A DNA stretch of 7,152 bases from Balneolaceae bacterium SMO_bin1 (GTDB lineage Bacteria; Bacteroidota; Rhodothermia; Balneolales; Balneolaceae), in contig NNSL01000353.1 of the NCBI GenBank assembly GCA_003123965.1, positions 1-7,152 on the forward strand. The letters are read 5' to 3'. Made by a program: the position numbers and the translations under genes. This document shows, piece by piece, positions 1 through 6,542 of the stretch (positions within the stretch are counted from its first letter, which is position 1; every line of letters starts with the position of its first letter). The notes under the pieces were generated by a model. The model did no database searches. It worked only from the letters and a program-made list of their open reading frames with translations, and had not been told where the DNA came from.

Positions 1-1969
1 GGTAGTTGTCAGGCGCCAGCTCTAGCACCTTCTTGAAATTTTCCAACGCCTTTTTATTATTACCGCGATACCGTAAATAAAATAATCCCAGCTGATCGTA
101 GTTTTTCCAGTAATCCGGCTTTAGCTCAATTGCAATTTTGTAGTTCTGTTCAGCCCTGTCCAGCTCACCCATGGTAGCGTAGGTACTTGCCAATTGCCTA
201 AATGCCATATCATTGCTGGGTTCCAAAGTGAGTACTTTTTTAAAATTTTGGATCGCTCTTTCATATTCACCTGTTTCGCGATGGATAAGGCCAAGCGTCT
301 TCACCACCGATACCAAGTTGCTGTCTATTTTCATGGCACTATTTGCAGCTGCTTCGGCCTGAGCCATGAATTCTGTATTTTGGGTAAGTTGAAATTTCCG
401 CAAATAGCTTTCTCCCAGTGCCGCATGCGCCAATGCATATGTAGAATCGCTGTCAATAGCTTGTTGAAACGCATTAATGGCTTTATCCAGATTATCTCCT
501 TTTTCATAACGCAGCAGATATCCCTCTCCACGATAATAATATTCTGACGCCTTTGGTTCTTTCGAATCCTCGAGAGTCAGCACTCGATTGATTTCCGGCT
601 CCAGCTCAATATTCAGCATCTCCAGTAACACTTTGGCAGCGTTGGCATGAAGTACGGACAAGCTATCCTTATCGATTACAATTTCACGCGAATTCAGTTG
701 TTCCAGTGTTTTCGTATCAACAAGATTCATGGTGAAGTTGATATCACCGCCTAACTCTTGCAGGCTACCCGTTAAGGCCAAATTAACGGAATGCTCTTTT
801 CGGGCCTGGCTTGGTGATGTTACATTACCGCCCACAATCTCGCTGGCCGGCAGCACCCACAGTGCGCCCCGGTAGTTATCAACCTGTGTTAGCTTACTGG
901 TAAGGGTTTGCAAAAGACCGTCTGAGATAAGCTCCATCTCAGCAGACTGATTTTGGCTGATATTATTAAACGGGAGGATGGCCAGCCCCTGCTTTTCAGG
1001 TAAATTAGAGCCAAATAAATTGTTGATACCCAGGTAGCTGGAAAGAGGCGTGAAAAATAAAAGCAACAGAATTAATACCGCGGGTATTGCTGCATATAGA
1101 ACTTTGGTTAAACCCTTGCTGCTTGTCATTTTCTCGGGCAAAGATTTTGGCGGGCTGGCAGACGGTTGTTTTTTCGCCTCAAGGTCATCCAACACTTCAC
1201 CAAAATCCTGGTATCGCTCCTCCGGTTCTTTTTTCAGGCACTGGAGAATAATTCCCTCAATATGTGTTGGAATAGCTTCGTTCAGCTTTGAGGGAGGCGC
1301 AGGATCTTCCTCAGTAATAGAATAGATGATGGCTGGTTCGTAGGCGCCTGTAAAAGGCAGCTCACCTGTAAATAATTCATACAGCACCACGCCATACGCC
1401 CAAATATCCGATCGTTTATCAACATCATGGCTCGACAGTTGCTCGGGAGACATGTATGAGGTTGTGCCAATGGTAGTGCCACTTTTGGTGATATGAGCGG
1501 CACCCTCAATCCGAGCCAGCCCAAAATCCATGATCTTGGGCTTGCCGTTTGAATCAAGCATTATATTTCCGGACTTAATATCACGATGCACTACGCCCTT
1601 GTCGTGCGCCGCCTTTAAGCCTTTTGCTATTTGCAATGCTATCGACTCAAGCTCCTGATTCTTGAAATCAGCGTCTCCGGCAATTTTATTCAGCTCCTTG
1701 CCATCAATGTATTCCATTACGATAAATACTTCATCGTCGGCTTCTTCAATGGCAAATACCTGGGCAATATTGGGGTGATTGAGGGCGGCAGCTGCCCGTG
1801 CCTCCTGCATAAAGCGCTCGCGTTCATTGGAATCCAGCGAAATATGACTTGGCAAAAATTTAAGCGCAACTTCTCGGTCCAGTTTGGTATCGTGGGCACG
1901 GTACACAATTCCCATACCTCCCTGTCCGAGCTTCTCTTTTATATCATAATGCAATAACGAATCTATCAT
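1..1969 (-). CDS. Transmembrane Ser/Thr protein kinase with TolB-like region and C-terminal TPRs (3' end outside window)
   Basis: This Hanks-type Ser/Thr kinase is read without interruption for 656 codons from ATG at 1969 and runs off the left edge. Seen in the kinase domain (about residues 8-265): glycine loop GQGGMG (15-20), Lys37 in VALK, Glu56 in the C helix, HRDIKSGN (128-135), DFG (148-150) and SPEQ (174-177). All catalytic residues are present and it is an RD kinase. A Pro/Ser-rich linker leads to one hydrophobic helix at about 290-306. Residues 329-450 (ILPF motif, SDGLLQTL) resemble the TolB/CsgG/FlgO-like region that often follows the membrane helix in such kinases. From about 474 there are five TPR-like repeats, the clearest at 552-586, 587-620 and 621-656. 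By family knowledge the kinase lies in the cytoplasm and the TPRs in the periplasm, where they may sense a ligand or partner. A second in-frame ATG at 2023 would add 18 residues. I prefer 1969 because the kinase fold begins at once after it, but neither start has a Shine-Dalgarno match. Divergent from a PP2C-type phosphatase. Confidence 0.93.
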   Translation of the reverse strand, partial: MIDSLLHYDIKEKLGQGGMGIVYRAHDTKLDREVALKFLPSHISLDSNERERFMQEARAAAALNHPNIAQVFAIEEADDEVFIVMEYIDGKELNKIAGDADFKNQELESIALQIAKGLKAAHDKGVVHRDIKSGNIMLDSNGKPKIMDFGLARIEGAAHITKSGTTIGTTSYMSPEQLSSHDVDKRSDIWAYGVVLYELFTGELPFTGAYEPAIIYSITEEDPAPPSKLNEAIPTHIEGIILQCLKKEPEERYQDFGEVLDDLEAKKQPSASPPKSLPEKMTSSKGLTKVLYAAIPAVLILLLLFFTPLSSYLGINNLFGSNLPEKQGLAILPFNNISQNQSAEMELISDGLLQTLTSKLTQVDNYRGALWVLPASEIVGGNVTSPSQARKEHSVNLALTGSLQELGGDINFTMNLVDTKTLEQLNSREIVIDKDSLSVLHANAAKVLLEMLNIELEPEINRVLTLEDSKEPKASEYYYRGEGYLLRYEKGDNLDKAINAFQQAIDSDSTYALAHAALGESYLRKFQLTQNTEFMAQAEAAANSAMKIDSNLVSVVKTLGLIHRETGEYERAIQNFKKVLTLEPSNDMAFRQLASTYATMGELDRAEQNYKIAIELKPDYWKNYDQLGLFYLRYRGNNKKALENFKKVLELAPDNY

Positions 1970-2175
1970 TGCCGGGCCCGTATAGTGTGAACAAAGCTCC
2001 CATTGATAAAGACTCCTGAACATGAATTAATAGCTAACAAAATAACATAATAATGTCATACAAATAAAATTAATAATGATTTGTACGTATATTTTGATAT
2101 TATTTCATGCAAAACAAATTTTGAGGATAGAGCCAGCCACGCATTTATGAATCGAAGCTAAGACTACAAAACCCT
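1970..2175. promoter_or_regulatory. Divergent intergenic region between kinase and phosphatase genes
   Basis: This A/T-rich stretch separates two divergently read genes, so it should hold promoters for both. On the minus strand a TTATTTTG octamer (2034-2041) differs at one position from the Bacteroidota -7 consensus TAnnTTTG and lies just upstream of the ATG at 2023. On the plus strand TATATTTTG (2088-2096) has the same parts with one extra base. No good -33 element at the expected spacing was found for either, so both are weak candidates. No open reading frame or RNA gene is recognisable here. Confidence 0.4.
2059..2085. promoter_or_regulatory. Inverted repeat, candidate operator
   Basis: TACAAAT (2059-2065) and its exact reverse complement ATTTGTA (2079-2085) are separated by 13 bp, which puts the half-site centres 20 bp apart, about two helical turns. 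The position between two divergent genes suits a shared operator for a dimeric regulator. The surroundings are very A/T-rich, so a 7-bp match can arise by chance, and no regulator gene is nearby. Confidence 0.25.
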
Positions 2176-3456
2176 ATGGAAGACTCTTCTGATGATAAAA
2201 CACAACAACTGCAGCTTGCCGTCAACGAGCTTCGGGTCCTAAATGATATTGCCACCACCATCACGTCCATTCAACCGGTTGAAGAAATAATTGATCAGAT
2301 TGTATTGAAGTGTATCAAGCATCTTGGGGTTGAAGAAGGCACCATCAGCCTGTTGGAAAAAGAGGAGCAAGAGCAGCAATTCCACACCATGGTTCGGCGG
2401 CACAACACTTCTTCGGAGAAGGTGCCCATCAGGCTTGACGATCGCCTGAAAGGCTGGATGCTCAAAAACCAGTCTACATTGATGAGCAACAACATAAAGG
2501 AGGACGACCGGTTCAACTTTCTTGATGATAAGTCCTACCCTTTTCAGTCCATTTTATGCGTCCCCCTAATGGTTAAAGGCGATTTAATTGGGTATTTGGC
2601 TGTATTTAACAAGAAGAACGGAGAACCATTTTTAAAAGAAGATCGCCGCCTTCTCTCAATTATTGGCTCACAATCAGCGCAGGTTATTGAAAATGCCCGG
2701 CTCTATGAGGAAGAAAAAGCGTTAATGAGCCTGCAGGAAGAGATGCGCATGGCCCGCGACATTCAGCTTAACTTGCTGCCGGATTCATCACCCGATATTC
2801 CCGGCTTTGATATCAAAACAATCAATCAGCCTGCCAAATCGGTGGGCGGTGATTACCTCGATTTTATCTCACTGTCTCCATCCCGTCTGGGTTTTTGCGT
2901 GGGCGATATTACCGGGAAGGGGATGCCGGCTGCCATGCTCATGGCAAACCTGCAAGCAACACTGCGCAGCCATGCCATTATTTTTGATGATTGCTGTAAA
3001 TGCATGGAAGGAACAAATGAGCTGCTTTTCAGAAGCACCGAACCTTCGAAGTTTGCAACTTTATTTTACGGTATTCTGGACTATGAAAACAGCACGCTGC
3101 AATACACCAATGGGGGCCATGACGATGCTCTTCTGTTTAGGCAAAACGGAAGCGTTGAGAAACTGGAATCAACAGGGTTACTGCTTGGCGTGGTTGAAAA
3201 ATCTAACTATGAAATGGGTACGATTTCTTTCGAAACCGACGATATTTTACTGCTTTATACAGATGGTATTACCGAGGCCATGAACCCAAATGACGAAGAA
3301 TACGGGCTTGACCGACTTACGGAACTGGTGCTTGAGAATAGAGGTCAATCGGCCGAGGAGACCTTAAACCTTGTACTGCAGGATGTTAATAAGCACGCAG
3401 ATGGAGCCTCCCAAAGTGATGATATTACCATGATGGTGATAAAGCGAACCGAGTAA
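2176..3456 (+). CDS. GAF-domain PP2C-type Ser/Thr phosphatase, RsbU/SpoIIE family
   Basis: A 426-residue soluble protein with no signal peptide or membrane helix. Residues about 15-178 form a GAF domain (VLNDIATTI near the start, SILCVPL at 125-131, then IGYLAVFNKK), a likely small-molecule or redox sensor. A helical linker at 176-200 carries the EMRMARDIQLNLLP signature that joins sensor and phosphatase in RsbU-type proteins. The SpoIIE/PP2C domain fills 205-424. Its metal-binding acidic motifs are all visible: GGD (224-226), GDITGKG (243-249), YTDG (361-364) and DDIT (415-418), so it should be active. By family knowledge such enzymes dephosphorylate Ser/Thr on STAS anti-sigma-antagonist proteins in partner-switching cascades, but no STAS or anti-sigma gene lies in the window. 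The loop that usually reads NAGHxPP reads NGGHDD (312-317). ATG at 2176 is the only sensible start and has no Shine-Dalgarno match. Divergent from the kinase gene, which may act in the same signalling route (inference). Confidence 0.93.
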   Translation: MEDSSDDKTQQLQLAVNELRVLNDIATTITSIQPVEEIIDQIVLKCIKHLGVEEGTISLLEKEEQEQQFHTMVRRHNTSSEKVPIRLDDRLKGWMLKNQSTLMSNNIKEDDRFNFLDDKSYPFQSILCVPLMVKGDLIGYLAVFNKKNGEPFLKEDRRLLSIIGSQSAQVIENARLYEEEKALMSLQEEMRMARDIQLNLLPDSSPDIPGFDIKTINQPAKSVGGDYLDFISLSPSRLGFCVGDITGKGMPAAMLMANLQATLRSHAIIFDDCCKCMEGTNELLFRSTEPSKFATLFYGILDYENSTLQYTNGGHDDALLFRQNGSVEKLESTGLLLGVVEKSNYEMGTISFETDDILLLYTDGITEAMNPNDEEYGLDRLTELVLENRGQSAEETLNLVLQDVNKHADGASQSDDITMMVIKRTE

Positions 3457-3537
3457 AAACTGAGATCAGAAATATCAGCGCCGATCTTCAAAAACAGCTA
3501 CCTTAATTCTTCACCTTTTCATTAAATATCCACCGCA
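3457..3537 (+). other. Intergenic gap between phosphatase and secreted-protein genes
   Basis: An 81-bp gap between two genes in the same direction. It holds short imperfect self-complementary words (AGATC near 3463 and GATCT near 3483) but no strong hairpin with a T-run, so read-through from the phosphatase gene is possible. No Shine-Dalgarno sequence precedes the ATG at 3538. Confidence 0.4.
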
Positions 3538-4221
3538 ATGAACCCCTTCCGAACCTTATTTTTTGCATTGATTTGCGCGGCCTTGCTACCGCTGCACCTT
3601 TCGGCCCAGCCCGATCCCATGAACCCCGAAAACCAAAACCTGGCTGTACCTGCCAATTGGGAAGTTCGGCTTGATAACCCAAATGCCGACATTACTATTG
3701 GCGCTGAGCCCGATTCTGCTGATATCTACTTTGTGAACATGACACCCGGCTGGCATATTACCACCGGGCCGCGGGCTATTTTTTGGCATCCCGAAAGTAC
3801 TGCCCAAGAAACGTTCAAAACCTCCACTAAAATTCACCTCTTTGATCCCAAAGGGCGCAATGAAGCCTTTGGACTATTTTTTGGCGGGCAAAACCTAGAG
3901 CAGTCGGATCAAAGCTATACCTACTTTTTGCTGCGCAACAGCGGCGAATACCTGATCAAAAAACGAGTGGGGGATGAAACTGAAGTGATCCAAAACTGGA
4001 GCAAGGCGCCCTCCATGGTGCAGTATTCCGACACAACCAAGAGCTCGGTACCCAATGTACTCTCCGTAGAGGCCAATGCAAACGAGGTTCTATTTTTTGT
4101 AAACGACCAGCAGGTTGCATCGCTGCCCAAAAGCCAGCTGCAGACCAACGGTATTGTGGGGCTGCGTATCAACCATGCTTTAAATCTTCATATCGAAGAT
4201 TTTTCGGTTGAAAGCTTGTAG
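3538..4221 (+). CDS. Secreted protein with probable LamG/concanavalin-like beta-sandwich domain
   Basis: A 227-residue protein with a clear Sec signal peptide: basic start MNPFR, hydrophobic core at about 6-20 and likely signal peptidase I cleavage after LSA (residue 23), leaving Gln24. There is no lipobox cysteine. The mature part has alternating hydrophobic strands. Its marks are GWHITTGP (71-78), FGLFFGG (111-117), YTYFLLRNSGEYLIKKR (127-143), NVLSVEANANEVLFFVND (173-190) and GIVGLRINHALNLHIEDF (205-222). This order (framing strand, ligand-side strand, V-x-F-x-V-N repeat, final G-x-V-G-L-R strand) is what DUF1080/LamG-like jelly-roll domains show, usually linked to sugar binding or hydrolysis. 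I see no catalytic residues I could name, so a binding or structural role is as likely as an enzyme. It follows the phosphatase gene by 81 bp and may share its transcript. Its last codons lie in a palindrome shared with the convergent gene. Confidence 0.8.
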   Translation: MNPFRTLFFALICAALLPLHLSAQPDPMNPENQNLAVPANWEVRLDNPNADITIGAEPDSADIYFVNMTPGWHITTGPRAIFWHPESTAQETFKTSTKIHLFDPKGRNEAFGLFFGGQNLEQSDQSYTYFLLRNSGEYLIKKRVGDETEVIQNWSKAPSMVQYSDTTKSSVPNVLSVEANANEVLFFVNDQQVASLPKSQLQTNGIVGLRINHALNLHIEDFSVESL

Positions 4222-4238
4222 AAAAATTTCTACAAGCT
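4213..4238. terminator. Perfect palindrome at convergent gene ends, candidate bidirectional terminator
   Basis: AGCTTGTAGAAA (4213-4224) is exactly complementary to TTTCTACAAGCT (4227-4238), with AA between the arms. It contains the final Ser-Leu-stop codons of the plus-strand gene and, on the other strand, the final Ser-Leu-stop codons of the minus-strand gene. Transcripts from either side would form the same hairpin. The long T-run of a classical intrinsic terminator is missing after the stem on both strands, so it may work as a weak terminator or as an mRNA 3' end stabiliser. Confidence 0.55.
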
Positions 4239-4573
4239 CACGTTGTATTTGCGGATAAGGTGCCCCAATTCCGGGCTCTGGTGTACCGTATATATTTCAT
4301 TCCCTTTTACCTCATGAATGGTATCCACTTCGGGCAGCATGAACTTGCCCAGCGCGTTGCCCTCGTAATCAATGACCACCATTTGCTTGCCGGCTTCGCT
4401 GGTGTTGGTATGTAGCCAAATATACTGCTCGGTGGCGTATACATTTAGGTACGGCGGTTTGTAATCACCAATGCGGGCTTCCAGCTTATTGCGCGTGCTC
4501 GAATCAAGGTTCTCGTCCAGCTCGTAAGCCAAGTCATCAGAAGTGATGGGCCGCTGCTTAATATTGAGCGGTA

Positions 4574-4579
4574 TTTTTT
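4574..4579 (-). other. Frameshift site in copy 1 (A6 run)
   Basis: On the coding strand GTG AAA AAA TAC ends the conserved frame. One added A gives AAA AAA ATA CCG, which encodes the K-I-P-L seen in copies 2 and 3. A -1 slip on G-AAA-AAA would have the same effect. Confidence 0.85.
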
Positions 4580-5185
4580 CACTAATTCGTGTTTGCTGTT
4601 ATAATGATAAATGGCGCTGCTATCCACCCGAGCAATTAGGTAGTTACCGTTTCCAACCATAGATACATCATCCTCTAGACGGAATGGAATACCCCTAACC
4701 GTGATGCTATTACTGGTACGCTCTACCAGCCAGTTCCCTTGTTTATAGATTTGAACCGAATCTTGCAGAAGTTCCCCCGCACTGTTCACTAAAACCAGCG
4801 GATTCTGTCTGTAATCGGCATCTTCCTCCTCATCCAATGAGGAACCGAATACCCGTATCTCGGTAGCGAAGTAGGAGGTATCACTGTGGTTGGCGAAAAT
4901 GCTAAACGAACGCTCGGATGCATTACTACTCTTAAGAGAGTGATGAAACCGGTAGATGCCCTTCTCATCCGGTACAAAAAAATCGCGCTGCGATAAAGCT
5001 TGACTGACCAGCAGGGTGTCATTCCAGAGCTGATGCAGGGAAAAAAAGTTGCTCACTTCCCCGGGGCCGCTCCCTTCCCTGGCTATGGTGGCGCGGTGAT
5101 TTCCGCTCGCATCAAACTGCTCAATAGTAGTACTGGCCCTGTCGGCTACTAAAATATCACCCCCAGGCGTAACTGCCAGACTAAC

Positions 5186-5224
5186 AAGCTGGCCCGGCAG
5201 GTAATCTTCGGTTTCGCCAATTTC
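5186..5224. repeat. 39-bp perfect direct repeat, first occurrence
   Basis: Identical to 6349-6387 and in the same codon phase, encoding residues 44-56 (EIGETEDYLPGQL) of copy 1. There is no synonymous change, unlike the flanking sequence. Confidence 0.9.
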
Positions 5225-5353
5225 TAGGGCTACCTCGGTTTGAAGCGTATCGAGCGTAGCATAATCAATTTGATTATTAATATCGGATGTACCGGAGCCA
5301 CAGGCTTGTAGAACCGCGGCGGCCACAAATAGTAGTAAAATTCGCTTTAGCAT

Positions 5354-5376
5354 AATTCTAATTGTTTTAGTAGTAG
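5354..5376 (-). repeat. Spacer between copies 1 and 2, homologous to the spacer between copies 2 and 3
   Basis: This 23-bp spacer and the 26-bp spacer at 6517-6542 align on the coding strand: both have AAAACAA, then TTA, then AATTATG, where ATG is the next start. The duplicated unit therefore includes gene plus leader. Neither has a Shine-Dalgarno sequence, and the A/T-rich leader probably serves for initiation. No terminator is present, which fits one polycistronic transcript. Confidence 0.6.
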
Positions 5377-6516
5377 TTAAAATTGTACCCGGTACGCCCG
5401 AATTGTATGTCCTTTTTCGGGGCTGCGATGAATGGTATAAATGGCATTTTCTTTGATGTGCTGAATGGAGTCAACTTCGGGGAGCGTAAACTTGCCCAAG
5501 GGATTGCCGTCATAATCAAGGACTACAAACTCTTTTCCATTTTCATTACTCTCGGTGTGTAAGAAAATATGTTCCTGCGTTGCAAACACGTTCAGGAACG
5601 GCGGTTTTTGGTCGGTGATTTTAGACTCCATCTCGTTCCTTGATTTGGAGCCCATATCCTCATCATCGCCAAGTTTTTCATCGATATCAGCAGCGGTAAC
5701 CGGCCGCGGTTTTACATTTAGTGGAATTCTTTCCTGCAATTCGTGACCAGCACTGTATTTAAAAATAGCATTACTATCAGCGCGGGCCACTAAGTACGAT
5801 CCATCAGGGAGAATAGATAGGTCATCATCAAACCGATAAGGTATTTGCCATGTTCGTATGCTAATATTTGTATCAGTGCCTCCGCGTCGCACATAAGGGT
5901 TGGCAGTTTTATACATTTGCACGGAATCCTGAACCACTTCACCGCTGCTATTGACCACCACCAGTGCCTTGGATGAATAGTCTGCCTCATTGCCAAGATT
6001 GAAACTAAAAGTACCACCCACGGTTGCATAGTACGAGGTCTCGCTTTGCGCACCTATTATGGTGAACGAACGATCCGGGCGTTCGGCTGGCTTGTCAGAT
6101 CGCAAAAACCGGTACATTCCATCAGAATCCGGTACAAAATAATCCTTTTGGGAAGTTATTAGCTGCGTAACTAAAAGGGTATCATTACCCATCTTGTTAA
6201 ACATAAAATAGTCACTCATTTCACCGGGGCCTCCGCCACCCTTTGCTATCGTGCCCCGATGATTTCCATTTTCATCAAACTGCTCAATGGTTTTGCTGGC
6301 CCAGTCGGCCACTAAAATATCTCCGTTGGGAGCAACTGCTAAGTTTGTAAGCTGGCCCGGCAGGTAATCTTCGGTTTCGCCAATTTCGAGGATTACTTCG
6401 GTTTGAAGCGAATCGAGCGTGGCGTAATCAATTTGATTATTGGTATCGGATGAACCGGAGCCGCAGGCTTGTAGAACCGTGGCGGTCATCAGTAGCAGAA
6501 AAATTCGCTTTAGCAT
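5377..6516 (-). CDS. 6-bladed beta-propeller lipoprotein, intact copy 2 of the tandem array
   Basis: A 379-residue protein and the only unbroken copy in view. Residues 1-17 are a lipoprotein signal peptide (MLKRI, hydrophobic core, lipobox LQAC) with lipid-modified Cys18, followed by a Ser/Gly-rich tether. Residues 52-99 hold the best propeller signature: LTNLAVAPNGDILVAD (56-71), TIEQFDENGNHRGTI (76-90) and GGGGPGE (93-99). Further strand-turn units follow (ALVVVNSSGE 184-193, LSILPDGSYLVARADS 233-248, EFVVLDYDGNPLGKFTLPE 329-347). This layout fits the NHL/TolB-like 6-bladed beta-propeller proteins that are amplified in Bacteroidota (from memory PF17170-like), which are envelope-attached with mostly unknown ligands. 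The start at 6516 is chosen because it gives the complete signal peptide and matches copy 1 exactly (MLKRI). No catalytic motif was seen. It lies 23 bp upstream of copy 1 and 26 bp downstream of copy 3, so the copies probably form an operon. Confidence 0.85.
   Translation of the reverse strand: MLKRIFLLLMTATVLQACGSGSSDTNNQIDYATLDSLQTEVILEIGETEDYLPGQLTNLAVAPNGDILVADWASKTIEQFDENGNHRGTIAKGGGGPGEMSDYFMFNKMGNDTLLVTQLITSQKDYFVPDSDGMYRFLRSDKPAERPDRSFTIIGAQSETSYYATVGGTFSFNLGNEADYSSKALVVVNSSGEVVQDSVQMYKTANPYVRRGGTDTNISIRTWQIPYRFDDDLSILPDGSYLVARADSNAIFKYSAGHELQERIPLNVKPRPVTAADIDEKLGDDEDMGSKSRNEMESKITDQKPPFLNVFATQEHIFLHTESNENGKEFVVLDYDGNPLGKFTLPEVDSIQHIKENAIYTIHRSPEKGHTIRAYRVQF
6349..6387. repeat. 39-bp perfect direct repeat, second occurrence
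   Basis: Identical to 5186-5224, encoding residues 44-56 of copy 2. Recombination between the two would delete exactly one 1163-bp unit and leave an in-frame chimera. Confidence 0.9.
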
Positions 6517-6542
6517 AATTTTTAATGTTGTTTTGATCGTGG
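6517..6542 (-). repeat. Spacer between copies 2 and 3
   Basis: This 26-bp spacer is homologous to 5354-5376 (shared AAAACAA and AATTATG on the coding strand) and leads into the start of copy 2. It marks the junction of the tandem duplication. No Shine-Dalgarno sequence and no hairpin. Confidence 0.55.

Larger units (their letters stand above)
4230..5353 (-). pseudogene. Frameshifted 6-bladed beta-propeller lipoprotein gene, copy 1 of the tandem array
   Basis: The start at 5353 gives a lipoprotein signal peptide with lipobox LQAC (Cys18), then a propeller-like blade with DILVADRAS (66-74) and IEQFDASGNH (77-86). The frame matches the intact neighbour through Lys260. After that the reading frame gives an unrelated tail and stops at 4445 (302 residues). 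The matching C-terminal part continues in the next frame, from ATA at 4574 through KPPYLNVYATE to the stop at 4230. Joining the frames there gives about 374 residues, against 379 for the neighbour. The break sits in a run of six A (plus-strand T 4574-4579) where seven would restore the frame. It may be a true disabling mutation, a sequencing error, or a site of transcriptional slippage or -1 ribosomal frameshifting. Both halves otherwise look conserved, so the gene is either recently broken or not broken. Role of the family unknown. Confidence 0.8.

Noticed and set aside
194..547. Plus-strand open frame of 117 codons opposite the kinase gene
   Set aside because: It lies fully inside the TPR-coding sequence, which is well conserved on the minus strand, and its product shows no recognisable features. 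It is a shadow frame.
2807..3283. 158-codon frame overlapping the phosphatase gene in another plus frame
   Set aside because: The overlapped frame encodes all conserved SpoIIE motifs. The alternative product is rich in Trp/Met/Cys with no domain pattern.
4213..4238. Classical intrinsic terminator
   Set aside because: The stem is perfect, but no T-run follows it on either strand, so it is called only as a candidate terminator.
4230..4532. Separate small gene of about 100 residues at 4230-4532
   Set aside because: It begins at a TTG inside a region homologous to copy 2 and is the C-terminal end of copy 1 after the frameshift, with no leader of its own.
4789..6053. Shorter minus-strand frames at 4789-5022 and 5790-6053
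   Set aside because: They overlap the lipoprotein genes out of frame, and the real frame is supported by similarity between paralogs.
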